NCBI GenBank assembly: GCA_965657795.1
Contig: CBFHQJ010000004.1
Span: 1 to 64,000 of the forward strand
From: SW10 sp965657795
Lineage (GTDB): Bacteria; Verrucomicrobiota; Verrucomicrobiia; Verrucomicrobiales; Akkermansiaceae
DNA: 64,000 bases
Direction of reading: 5' to 3'
The notes under the pieces were generated by a model. The model was not told the origin of the DNA. It saw only the letters and a program-made list of their open reading frames with translations, and did no database searches. Shown here piece by piece: positions 27,711 through 36,208 of the stretch. A program made the position numbers and the translations under genes. Each line of letters starts with the position of its first letter. Positions within the stretch are counted from its first letter, which is position 1.

Positions 27711-28982
27711 ATGCCCCTGTCAAAGCCCTCGATTGCCTTTGCTGCCGCCGTCCTGTTTTCACACAGCATATTCCCGCTTGTTGCGGAGGACTGGCCTTCC
27801 TGGCGGGGGCCGTCGCATAATGGAAGCCGGGCCGGCGAGAACTATCCGACGAAATGGAGTGTGGACAAGGTTGCCTGGAAAGTCGCCCTCCCGGGGAAGG
27901 GCGCTTCTTCTCCTGTAGTTTGGAAGGACCGAATCTTTCTCACCGCACCCAAGGACGGAGTCGACACCGCCCTGGCGTTTGATCTCGATGGGAAACAGAT
28001 TTGGAAAACCGAGTTTGGTGCTGAAATGAAAGCCAAGCACATGAAGCTCGGTACCAGCAGCAACGCCTCGCCCGTCACCGATGGAAAGAGCGTCTTTGTT
28101 TACTTTAAGAGTGGCACCTTCGCTGCTCTCGAAATGGATGGGAAAGTCCGCTGGAAACGGAACCTGGCCGAAGAGTTTGGTCGGCAGGATCTTTACTGGG
28201 ATCAGGGAAGTTCTCCGATCCTCATGGGCGATCTCGTCATTCTTCCCCGGCTTCACTCGGGGGATTCGTGGGTTGCCGGATTCGACAAGAAGACCGGCAA
28301 GATTCGCTGGAAGCAGGAACGCAACTTTGAGGTTCCGGCTGAGAATGATCAAGGCTACACCACGCCGATTCCTATTCGTCATGGCGACAAGGACGCTTTT
28401 CTCATTTGGTGCTCTGACCATCTGACGGCTTATGCGGCAGACGATGGTGCTCTTCTCTGGTCGAGCGGTGGATTTAATCCGAAGGGAAAGAAACTCTGGC
28501 CCCCAATCGCAACACCTGTGGTCGTTGGAGATATCGCGGTGGTTCCAGTAGGCCGGGATGATCGGAAGCAGGCTGAAGTCCATGCGGTTCGCCTGGGTGG
28601 GAAAGGCGATGTGACCAAAACTCATCGAGCGTGGGATACTGACGACTTTGGGGTCTTCGTTTCCAGTCCGATCGAATACGATAGCAAAGTTTACCTCCTC
28701 CGTCACAAGGGAGAGGTGGTTTGTCTCGATCCAAAAACGGGCAAGCCATTCTGGACGGCCAAGCTTCCCAAATCTCTCATTCCTTATTACGCCTCTCCCG
28801 TTATTGCCGGAGGAGTTCTCTACGCTCCCCGTGAGGATGGCGTCGTTTTCTCTGCCCGCATTGGTGAGAAATTCGAGCTCCTCGGGGAGAATGACATGGA
28901 GGAGCAAATCCTCGCCACCCCGGTTCCCTTTGACGGCAAGTTGCTGATCCGCACCTCCGGTCACCTCATCTGCGTTCAGTAA
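27711..28982 (+). CDS. Exported PQQ-binding-like beta-propeller protein
   Basis: A 423-residue secreted beta-propeller. A signal peptide (about 1-25) is followed by the PVC-typical opening DWPSWRGPSHNGS and repeated blades with a G-x-x-x-W pattern: FDLDGKQIWKTEFG, LEMDGKVRWKRNL, FDKKTGKIRWKQE and LDPKTGKPFWTAKLP. This PQQ-like repeat family includes BamB-type scaffolds and quinoprotein dehydrogenases. No CxxCH or clear PQQ catalytic residues are visible, so the role is open. A homologue with the same opening lies at 61822-63144. It starts right after the decayed operon but is itself intact. Confidence 0.8.
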   Translation: MPLSKPSIAFAAAVLFSHSIFPLVAEDWPSWRGPSHNGSRAGENYPTKWSVDKVAWKVALPGKGASSPVVWKDRIFLTAPKDGVDTALAFDLDGKQIWKTEFGAEMKAKHMKLGTSSNASPVTDGKSVFVYFKSGTFAALEMDGKVRWKRNLAEEFGRQDLYWDQGSSPILMGDLVILPRLHSGDSWVAGFDKKTGKIRWKQERNFEVPAENDQGYTTPIPIRHGDKDAFLIWCSDHLTAYAADDGALLWSSGGFNPKGKKLWPPIATPVVVGDIAVVPVGRDDRKQAEVHAVRLGGKGDVTKTHRAWDTDDFGVFVSSPIEYDSKVYLLRHKGEVVCLDPKTGKPFWTAKLPKSLIPYYASPVIAGGVLYAPREDGVVFSARIGEKFELLGENDMEEQILATPVPFDGKLLIRTSGHLICVQ

Positions 28983-29048
28983 AATCGTCTTCGGTGGAGA
29001 TGGTGGCGTCGAATTCCTTTTGTGGATTGATGAGATCGAGTGGAGAGC

Positions 29049-30110
29049 CTAGGCGAGATGCGCTGCGAAAAATTCCTTGGTCTTGTCCCACATTTCGGGA
29101 GAAAGAATGTGTCCGGTATCGGCTTGGATATAGTGACTAAACTGTTCGGCGGCCCCTGCCTTTTCGTATGCCCGGGCGATTCGTTGGACGCCCTCGCGAG
29201 CCTGTTTGATCGGGCTGCCTCCATCAGCCTCTCCGAGATTCAGATGAAGGGCCCGCGGGGCAATGAGGGAAGCGATTTCGGGGGTGTCGCCATGCTCCAG
29301 CCAACCGGGGACGAAGTTGGGAAAGCAGTGGAGAATTTTTTCGTCGTGAATGGCGGAATAGGTGGGAAGGCAGCAGTTTCCAACGAGTGCTTTGAGCCTC
29401 GGTTCGTGCGGGCCCACGAGCCAGGTGTGGGTTGATCCCATGGAGTGGCCATAACAACCAATCCGTGCGGCATCAACCTCGGGGCGGGAGACGAGAAAAT
29501 CGATCGCGCGCCGCATATCGAGGATGTTTTTCCAAGCCATACATCGGCCCGCCATGACGTAGCGCAAGAATTCGAAGCGTTCGTAACGGCCTCCTTTTAA
29601 CTTCTCATCGGGGTCCTGTCTCTCTTCAAAGCAAAGGGCGTCGGGGCAGAGCACGACGTATCCTTTCCGGGCGAGGGCGGCTCCGGTGTGATGCATCGGG
29701 TCGCCCGCGAGGCCGGCAGGTTCGCTCTTGCCGAGATGATACTGCCCGGCGTGCTGGTGCCAGACCGCTACCGCCGCAGCAGGTTTCTTCTTGTTGGCAT
29801 CGTCGGGAACGAGAAGGAGGGCCGGCACGTGGTCATCCTTCTCGACCTGATAGGTGAGTGACTCGATGCGGTAGCCGTCTTTTTGAATGGTTTTCCGGAG
29901 TACCGGCTTCAGGGGGCAGGGATCCGGCCAGGGGCCTCCGAGGCAGGTGACGAGTTGGTTGCGGAGTTCGTCCGGGTGTTCCATCGCTTTTACTTCTTTG
30001 TGAGAGGATTGGGCAATCGCAGACCCGGTCGCGCCGAGTGCGGCACAGGAGGCTGATTGTTTCAGAAAGGCTCGCCTTGGTAAGGATTCCGATAAGCTTG
30101 AATCTTTCAT
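29049..30110 (-). CDS. Exported alpha/beta hydrolase (acetyl-xylan-esterase/dienelactone-hydrolase-like)
   Basis: A protein of about 353 residues. The leader PRRAFLKQSASCAALG is Tat-like. The nucleophile elbow GHSMGS supplies the catalytic serine, and ADTGHILS near the end supplies the histidine; the acid is probably in LNLGEADGG. This layout fits a carbohydrate esterase or related dienelactone-hydrolase-fold enzyme acting outside the cytoplasm. The open frame reaches 30188, but the ATG at 30110 (MKDSSLSES) gives a normal twin-arginine leader, while the additional N-terminal residues are charged and unlike a leader. It converges with the propeller gene on its left. Confidence 0.78.
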   Translation of the reverse strand: MKDSSLSESLPRRAFLKQSASCAALGATGSAIAQSSHKEVKAMEHPDELRNQLVTCLGGPWPDPCPLKPVLRKTIQKDGYRIESLTYQVEKDDHVPALLLVPDDANKKKPAAAVAVWHQHAGQYHLGKSEPAGLAGDPMHHTGAALARKGYVVLCPDALCFEERQDPDEKLKGGRYERFEFLRYVMAGRCMAWKNILDMRRAIDFLVSRPEVDAARIGCYGHSMGSTHTWLVGPHEPRLKALVGNCCLPTYSAIHDEKILHCFPNFVPGWLEHGDTPEIASLIAPRALHLNLGEADGGSPIKQAREGVQRIARAYEKAGAAEQFSHYIQADTGHILSPEMWDKTKEFFAAHLA

Positions 30111-30257
30111 GGCCTGAAGAATAGGCAACCCTTCGGACGGGCGCGAGCGTGGATTGAGGCGACGAAGATTCGCCAAATTCAGACCCACCCCAAGAGTGTT
30201 GGGGGCATCTCAAGCTTGTTGATCCGCTTCTGGCAAAACCAGTGTATCAAGACCGTA

Positions 30258-31025
30258 CTAGCGACGGCGGATGAAGAGGCCGAGCGAACCAAGCAGGCCG
30301 AGCAGTGTGGTGCTTGGCTCGGGAACTGTGGTGAGAGTTGCCTCGAGCTGGATATTATCGAGGCGGTAGATGTTCGAGGTGTTCGCGGCTCCCGGGTCGT
30401 TGATTGCGAACCCATAGATGCGGAAAGTCACGTCAGTGATATTCTGAAATTCGGGGCCGGAGACATCGATCGTCGTGCCTTCACCCGTTCCCCAATCGCC
30501 GAGGGCGAGTTTTGCCCAGCTTCCTGTGAGATTGCTTTGAAGGACATTTGGGATCGACCCTGCATCGGTAGCGATTTCGGTGGTGATTGTTTCGAGGTCT
30601 GCATAATTGTGACCATTGATGCTCGAGGTGACACCGAAGCGCCCGTCGTTGGTTCCCTGCCAGCCTGCATCGAGCGTTAAGCTATCGAGACTCATGGTGA
30701 TGCCCAACTCGGTGGCGATTGTAAATTCGACGTAGTTTCCATCGAGGATGGCCTGTGGAAACGCGACGCCTGTGCTGCTGTTGGTTTGTTGTACGGCGGA
30801 GCCACGTGCGAAACGCGAACGAAGACCGCCGTTGGGAGACTCATTGGAAAAGCCGTTGTCGGTATTAAAGGCGGCACCACCAGTGATGGTGCTTCCTGCA
30901 GTGATCCCCGGGATGGATGCTTTGTTACTGTTGCTATCTCCTTCGAAGTCAAAGAAGGCCACTACCGTAGCGGAGGTTGAGACAGGCAGTAGGAAGAAAG
31001 GTGTAAGGACTCGGGCGAATTTCAT
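30258..31025 (-). CDS. PEP-CTERM sorted exported protein
   Basis: A 255-residue surface or secreted protein. A signal peptide (MKFARVLTPFFLLPVSTSA) is followed by a beta-rich body starting VVAFFDFEGDS, with many small polar residues. The C-terminus is a classic PEP-CTERM sorting signal: VPEPSTTLLGLLGSLGLF followed by arginines, which directs processing by an exosortase. The exosortase is not in this window. The ATG at 31025 was chosen because the upstream 46 codons read as low-complexity non-leader sequence. It diverges from the choice-of-anchor protein gene at 31200. Confidence 0.85.
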   Translation of the reverse strand: MKFARVLTPFFLLPVSTSATVVAFFDFEGDSNSNKASIPGITAGSTITGGAAFNTDNGFSNESPNGGLRSRFARGSAVQQTNSSTGVAFPQAILDGNYVEFTIATELGITMSLDSLTLDAGWQGTNDGRFGVTSSINGHNYADLETITTEIATDAGSIPNVLQSNLTGSWAKLALGDWGTGEGTTIDVSGPEFQNITDVTFRIYGFAINDPGAANTSNIYRLDNIQLEATLTTVPEPSTTLLGLLGSLGLFIRRR

Positions 31026-31199
31026 GAAAATTAAAGTGGAGGAAGCTGTAATCTCTAACAAGCTGGCGGGCAGAAAAAAGAAAAAACTTGGGAAGGATTG
31101 ATTGGGACGAGGAGGTAAAGATGGAAGTCTGGAAAGAGGCTGTCCTGTTGTCACGTCGGTCATTGCCCTATCGTGATGAGACTGTTAGCCTTTCGACAA

Positions 31200-33233
31200 A
31201 TGAAGAAACTTTCGGCCTCCATCTCCCTTCTGTCGTTTTCCCTCTTACCGATTTATGCGGGAACAGTGATCGCTGGCTTTAACGATCTTAATTTGGGAGC
31301 AATCGGTGAAATTGCGGGGCAGCCAGCGGATACCGGAATCGGTTTTTCGGAGAGCTACTGGCCTTTCGAGAACGATTTTATCCAGGCAATCACCGGTGAT
31401 CTGACCGCTCCTGCGGGCAGCAATTATATCTCCGGCCAAACCGGGACGGGCATCGCGCTTGGGAATAGTTTTGGAGGCAGAGCGAGACGTTTACAAACTC
31501 GTGAGATCGTTCCAATCGTTGGTGACACGATTTGGGTATCGGCGCTCTTCAGTTTAAATGGCAGCGACGCTGAAGGGACCATTAATTTTAACGGCGGTCC
31601 AATCGAGTTAGGTGGGACAGCGGATCTCAGCCCATCAATTAGCTTTGGTGACAACGGCACGCCGGGTGGGCTTGGTTTCCTGTTACCAAATGAGGATGCT
31701 CTTGCAAACGTTGCCGATGTTTCACAACGAATCGACAACGCGGTGGCGACTGATGGCGTAGCACATTTAATAGTGGTGAAGATTGAACGCACCGATGGAG
31801 ACGACACACTTTCCCTTTGGCTCGACCCGCTCGATGTCACTGACGAGGCGAGCCTTGGAGCAGCGGCACTGGTGCATACCGGAGCTTATTTTAGCAATGA
31901 TCCGATCACTGCGCTCGGATACGAAGTGGTGCGCGAAGACGACCCAACTGGCAACCCGAGCGGCGGACTGGCGCTTCTTGATAATCTTAAAGTGAGCGAT
32001 GCCGTGAATGCTCTCGACGTTGTCACGAAATCGGCTGACCCGGTGCTTCCTGGGGCTGAGTTATCGGTAGTCTCTCAGCCGTCTTTTCCGGCGCTCTTCG
32101 ATAGTCCGACAACAGCCTCTTCGGTCTTAACCTTGGAGAACACAGGCAACGCTGTCGCGATTGAAGTCACCGGTTTGATCTTGGATGGACCTGATGCCGA
32201 TGCGTTTTCAACAACGCAGGTTTTTCCTGTTACGATTGCGGCAGGAGCGAGTGCAGATATCGCGATCGATTTTGATTCGGGTGGTGTCTCGGGAACTTAC
32301 CTTGCAGATCTTACGATTGAGAGCGGCGCGCCCAATGATGCTCCGGCCATCGCGATGATTGCCAACTTTTCCCAGTCGGGAGACGAGCTGCTCGCAAATG
32401 GTGATTTTGAGGCTGACAATAGCACCTTGCTTGATTGGTCTGTTAATCTGGAAGGCGGGGGTGCTTCCGCGGTCGCCGGAGTTGCTCCGGGTTCCAGTGT
32501 GGCGGCAAACATTGCTGCTGGTGGTGCGCTATTCCAAACCGTCGATGGGACTGCCGACTGGTATTCTGACTTCTTTTTTGTCGCACCCGACACGGAAACC
32601 CGCGCGTTCAACTTCCGCATCTTTGCAAATCCCGGAAACATCAATATTCGCTTCGAGGGAACCTCTGCGGGCGCTGCCCAAGTCTGGAATGCCTTTGATA
32701 ATAATCCTGCCGGTGCCAATGATGCATGGGGAGAAGGCCTTGCCCTCCCGGCAGTGCAACCGGGGGCTGTCTACTTCATGCGTGTGGTGGGCTATGATTG
32801 GGGAGGTGAGACTCCAACCTACGATCTTCTCCTTTCCGAACCGGGAGGGACCGCGTTGACCAATTCCGTGGAAGGTTTGACCCGTTTTCAGAATGCTACC
32901 GTGGCAGCGCCTCCGAGCCAGCTGCGCTTTAGCGCCGAGTTTGGATCAAACGGCAATATTGTTGTGGACGATGCCCGCTTCCTGATTGGCGAGGCTCCGC
33001 CGGCGGACCTCGAACTCAGAATTCTAAACTTCGATTACGACCCTGAAGCTGAAACTGTCAGCGTGACCTGGACCTCCCAGAGTGGCCAGAATTATGCCCT
33101 CCAATACTCGGATGATCTCCGGCAAGGCTGGCTTGATGTTGATGATGTGGTGGCAACCGGACCTGAGACAACGATAACCCAGAGGAGTGTTGATGATGAG
33201 AAGCGCTTCTACCGCGTCATTCGCTTCGAGTAG
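31200..33233 (+). CDS. Exported choice-of-anchor-D-like protein with verrucomicrobial C-terminal module
   Basis: A 677-residue secreted protein. After the signal peptide (MKKLSASISLLSFSLLPIYA), a beta-rich N-terminal half begins TVIAGFNDLNLG. Around residues 290-400 lies an ASPM/Hydin-like immunoglobulin domain (VLTLENTGNAVAIEVTGL and VTIAAGASADIAIDF). A carbohydrate-binding-like segment follows (GDFEADNSTLLDWSVNLEGG). The last 75 residues form a module ending YALQYSDDLRQGWLDVDD then RFYRVIRF, which recurs in other exported proteins of this window. The start at 31200 was preferred to 31173 for its better leader. Its end overlaps the convergent metallophosphoesterase gene by 17 bases. Confidence 0.72.
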   Translation: MKKLSASISLLSFSLLPIYAGTVIAGFNDLNLGAIGEIAGQPADTGIGFSESYWPFENDFIQAITGDLTAPAGSNYISGQTGTGIALGNSFGGRARRLQTREIVPIVGDTIWVSALFSLNGSDAEGTINFNGGPIELGGTADLSPSISFGDNGTPGGLGFLLPNEDALANVADVSQRIDNAVATDGVAHLIVVKIERTDGDDTLSLWLDPLDVTDEASLGAAALVHTGAYFSNDPITALGYEVVREDDPTGNPSGGLALLDNLKVSDAVNALDVVTKSADPVLPGAELSVVSQPSFPALFDSPTTASSVLTLENTGNAVAIEVTGLILDGPDADAFSTTQVFPVTIAAGASADIAIDFDSGGVSGTYLADLTIESGAPNDAPAIAMIANFSQSGDELLANGDFEADNSTLLDWSVNLEGGGASAVAGVAPGSSVAANIAAGGALFQTVDGTADWYSDFFFVAPDTETRAFNFRIFANPGNINIRFEGTSAGAAQVWNAFDNNPAGANDAWGEGLALPAVQPGAVYFMRVVGYDWGGETPTYDLLLSEPGGTALTNSVEGLTRFQNATVAAPPSQLRFSAEFGSNGNIVVDDARFLIGEAPPADLELRILNFDYDPEAETVSVTWTSQSGQNYALQYSDDLRQGWLDVDDVVATGPETTITQRSVDDEKRFYRVIRFE

Positions 33234-34140
33234 GCTGTGCCATTTTGCGAGGGGAAGGGCCAGGACTATGGTTTGCCTGCTTCCCGGGGATTTCTCCGGT
33301 GAGCTGGATATACTCGTGGCTTAGTTTTCCCGTTTTATTCGAGGTCCATTTTCGGAAGCCGAGGGGGCGCTTGTCGAAGTTCCTGCTGGTGGTCTCGCCG
33401 TTGACCATCTGAATCCCTTCGTAATTGTTGACGATGAGTTTGTGGGTGTGACCGGCGAGCATCGCGACCACTCCGTTTGCTTTGAACAGGTCGAGCAATT
33501 CCTTACGCTTTACGGGCTCGATGTTGTAATAGTTCTCCTTTTCATCCGGAGCTTTCGTGAAGAGTGGATAGTGTGTCACCACCACGACGGGGCTGGCTTT
33601 GTCCTTGGCTGATTTCAAGGCGGCTTTGAACCAGGCATCGTGCTTTTCGGATTCGCCTTCAAGGGGGGCTTTCCAAAGCTGGGTATTTGCGATCACGAAA
33701 GTGTAACCTTTGTGTTCGATGGTGAAGTAATCCTTCCCGATCTTCTTGCGGTAGTTCTTGAGCGAATCGGCAGTTGGCTTGTTCCCGACGTCGTGATTTC
33801 CGGCGGCGCAGTGGCAGGGGATTTTGAAGCCGCCCTTGATGCGGTTGAAGTCGGCAAAGGATTTGTCGTTCGCCTTGCCAACGAGATCACCGCAGATAAG
33901 AACGAAATCGGGGGCCATGGCATTGATTTGTTTAACCGCGAGCTCGAAGGTTTTGACATCGTGTTCATAGCCTCCCATGCCGAGTTGGGTGTCGCACATT
34001 TGGACGAAGGTGAATTCTTTCGAGGTTCGGGAATCTTCCTTTCTGACCTCTTCGGCATTGCCCCGGTGATTGAAGAAAATCAGCGAGCTCATGAGAGCGG
34101 TGGAGGCCAGTAAAGGAAGAGCGCGAAAGAGTTTCATCAT
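33217..34140 (-). CDS. Exported calcineurin-like metallophosphoesterase
   Basis: A 307-residue phosphoesterase. A signal peptide (about 1-29) precedes the metal-binding motifs of the family: CDTQLGMGG (Asp), ICGDLVGKAND (GD), AAGNHDVGN (GNH), VVTHYPLFT (H) and LAGHTHKL (GHTH). The pattern indicates a dinuclear metal site that cleaves phosphate esters, in the periplasm or outside. Substrate is unknown; such genes are common next to sulfatases and esterases in PVC genomes. Two adjacent ATGs (34140, 34137) are equally good starts. Confidence 0.85.
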   Translation of the reverse strand: MMKLFRALPLLASTALMSSLIFFNHRGNAEEVRKEDSRTSKEFTFVQMCDTQLGMGGYEHDVKTFELAVKQINAMAPDFVLICGDLVGKANDKSFADFNRIKGGFKIPCHCAAGNHDVGNKPTADSLKNYRKKIGKDYFTIEHKGYTFVIANTQLWKAPLEGESEKHDAWFKAALKSAKDKASPVVVVTHYPLFTKAPDEKENYYNIEPVKRKELLDLFKANGVVAMLAGHTHKLIVNNYEGIQMVNGETTSRNFDKRPLGFRKWTSNKTGKLSHEYIQLTGEIPGKQANHSPGPSPRKMAQPTRSE

Positions 34141-34234
34141 CTCGAATGAGTAGCGGGCCGCGCTCTTTCAGTCGAGGAGTGATTGTTCGGGAGATTAAAA
34201 CTGGAAGTGATTCATTGATGACGCATCCTAAAGC

Positions 34235-34963
34235 ATGAGCTTGAAGAAAGTGGTGGCAGGCCTGTTGGCTTTCGTGTGGTTTGCGGCGGGGAATGTCGGA
34301 GCCGATGAGGGTAAGAATCTCTTCATTCTTTCCGGCCAATCAAACATGGTGGGAATGGATGAATCTCTCACCTTCACTCCGGCAGTGGCCAAGGCATTTG
34401 GAAAAGACCGGATCATCGTGGTTAAGAATGCCAACAGCGGGCAGTCGATCCGGAGTTGGGCCAAGACAAATCATGAGAATCCTCCGCCCACCCGGGGAAG
34501 GGTGCCGAAGGTGAGAGGAGAGCTTTACGATCCTTTGATCAAAAAGGTGAGAGCCGCGATTGAGGAGGAATCCTTGAAGACGGTGACCTTGATCTGGATG
34601 CAGGGTGAATCCGATTTGAATAACACGGCCTACGACGCCTACCTCAAGGAGTTGCTGGCACAGTTGCAAAAGGATTTATCATTCCAGGAAATCAATATTG
34701 TGATCGGAAGAATCAGTGACAGTGGCTTGAAGAATCCGAAGAGGCTGGAAGGACGGCTCAATATTCGAAAGATTCAAAAGACCTTCGCTGAATCCCATCC
34801 GCGGGGAGCGTGGGTCGATACGGACGATCTAAACGATCGTGAGGTCGGAGGGAAAATGATCAACGATCTCCACTATACCAAGGTGGGGTATCGAATTCTG
34901 GGAACACGATTTGCAGAGAAGGCGATTGCTTTGATCAAGCGTGCGGCCCCGGAAAAGCAGTGA
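34235..34963 (+). CDS. Exported SGNH acetylesterase (sialate O-acetylesterase type, DUF303)
   Basis: A 242-residue SGNH-hydrolase esterase. The signal peptide ends near NVGADEG. FILSGQSNMVGMDE carries the catalytic serine in the GQSNM motif, and INDLHYTKVGYRILG near the end carries the Asp/His pair. WMQGESDLNNT supplies the oxyanion-hole region. The predicted job is removal of acetyl groups from a polysaccharide. It is the first of three tandem genes with the same domain on the plus strand, with 97 bases to the next. Confidence 0.87.
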   Translation: MSLKKVVAGLLAFVWFAAGNVGADEGKNLFILSGQSNMVGMDESLTFTPAVAKAFGKDRIIVVKNANSGQSIRSWAKTNHENPPPTRGRVPKVRGELYDPLIKKVRAAIEEESLKTVTLIWMQGESDLNNTAYDAYLKELLAQLQKDLSFQEINIVIGRISDSGLKNPKRLEGRLNIRKIQKTFAESHPRGAWVDTDDLNDREVGGKMINDLHYTKVGYRILGTRFAEKAIALIKRAAPEKQ

Positions 34964-35060
34964 TTGACCTATCCCAATTGGGGCAGGAGATTGAGTGGAA
35001 GATTTGAAAGCTCGAAGGTTTCCCCAACGTTCGGTGCCTTCAGCACTTATTCCCGAATTT

Positions 35061-36116
35061 ATGAAAATGAAAAATGTAAAAAACGCAACGAGCCTTCTGG
35101 CTGCCATGAGCCTCGGTTTTGTTGGCGTCGCCAGTGCCGAACTTCCTGATCCCGATGGCAAGCCCGCCGACATGAGTAAGCCGGTGAAGGTTTATATCCT
35201 GATGGGGCAATCCAATATGTTGGGATTTGGAAAAGTCGCCGGTGATAAGGACGGAACACTCGAGAATGCGGTAAAAAGCGAGAATCTTTACCCCTTCCTG
35301 GTGGATGATTCAGGCAATTGGACCGAGCGGAAGGATGTCCGTAATGTCTTCACGATGGGAAGCGGTGGCCCCGGTGGTGGCGTGAAGAAGAGTGAGTGGC
35401 TCACGATCAAGGGCGGAAAAATTGGCCCGGAAATTGGTATCGGTCACCATATGGGAAATTTCCATGATGAGCCTGTTTTGATCCTCAAGAGTTGCATCGG
35501 AAACCGGAGCTTGGGTTGGGATATACTTCCTCCCGGAAGTCCCTCTTATGAATTCGAAGAGACCGATAAAAAGGGCAACAAGAAGACCATGGTCTATGCC
35601 GGTTACGGTAAGTCTCCGCTGAAGTGGGAAAAGGGCACCGAGCCCAAGCCCATCGGTTGGAAGGCCGGGGTGCAGTATGATGGTGACATTGATCGCGCCA
35701 AGAAGGTGCTTGCCGACATCACCAGGCACTATCCAGAAGCGACCAAATTTGAAGTGGCCGGCTTCTTCTGGTGGCAGGGCGACAAGGATCGCTACAACGA
35801 GGGTCATGCCGCCATGTATGGCAAGAATCTCGGTAATCTTATGAAGGCCTTGCGCAAAGAGTTTGATGCTCCGGAAGCCAAAATGGTTGTGGCTACCCTC
35901 GGTCAGACCGACAAAGATGCTGCGAAAGGCAACGAGAAGCTCATCATTGATGGGATGTTCTCTTTTGCTAATGCTCACAAGGGTGAAGCGGCGACTGTCT
36001 ATACTCATCCTCTCTCTCAAGGTGGTGCTTCCAATGGTCACTATGGCGGAAATGCCAAGACTTACATGAACGTTGGACTGGCGATGGGCAAAGCCATGGT
36101 CGAGCTGAAGAAGTAA
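35061..36116 (+). CDS. Exported SGNH acetylesterase (sialate O-acetylesterase type), variant
   Basis: A 351-residue esterase of the same superfamily as its neighbour. The leader is MKMKNVKNATSLLAAMSLGF. YILMGQSNMLGFGK gives the nucleophile serine and GFFWWQGDKDR the oxyanion region. The end, HYGGNAKTYMNVGLAMG, supplies the histidine in a less typical setting (no DxxH, but GHYGGN). It is longer than the first copy because of an insertion after the nucleophile region. The ATG at 35061 was chosen because 22 upstream codons in the open frame precede the signal peptide without leader features. Confidence 0.82.
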   Translation: MKMKNVKNATSLLAAMSLGFVGVASAELPDPDGKPADMSKPVKVYILMGQSNMLGFGKVAGDKDGTLENAVKSENLYPFLVDDSGNWTERKDVRNVFTMGSGGPGGGVKKSEWLTIKGGKIGPEIGIGHHMGNFHDEPVLILKSCIGNRSLGWDILPPGSPSYEFEETDKKGNKKTMVYAGYGKSPLKWEKGTEPKPIGWKAGVQYDGDIDRAKKVLADITRHYPEATKFEVAGFFWWQGDKDRYNEGHAAMYGKNLGNLMKALRKEFDAPEAKMVVATLGQTDKDAAKGNEKLIIDGMFSFANAHKGEAATVYTHPLSQGGASNGHYGGNAKTYMNVGLAMGKAMVELKK

Positions 36117-36129
36117 ATTCATTCAATGC

Positions 36130-36163
36130 AAGGGTGGGTCCGCGAGCTTGCTGGCCCGCCCTT
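36130..36163 (+). terminator. Strong hairpin between second and third esterase genes
   Basis: Bases 36130-36140 pair with 36153-36163 over 11 positions (two G-T wobbles) around a 12-base loop, starting 14 bases after the stop of the second esterase gene. There is no T-run after it, so termination would be inefficient or factor-assisted; it may instead protect the upstream transcript's 3' end. Confidence 0.45.
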
Positions 36164-36208
36164 CGTGTGTACAAGAGGATGAGAGTTTTGAAATTTAGGA
36201 ATGAACAA

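Noticed and set aside
27759..28964. 401-codon minus-strand frame opposite the PQQ-like propeller gene
   Set aside because: No signal peptide or family motif; the plus strand has regular propeller blades.
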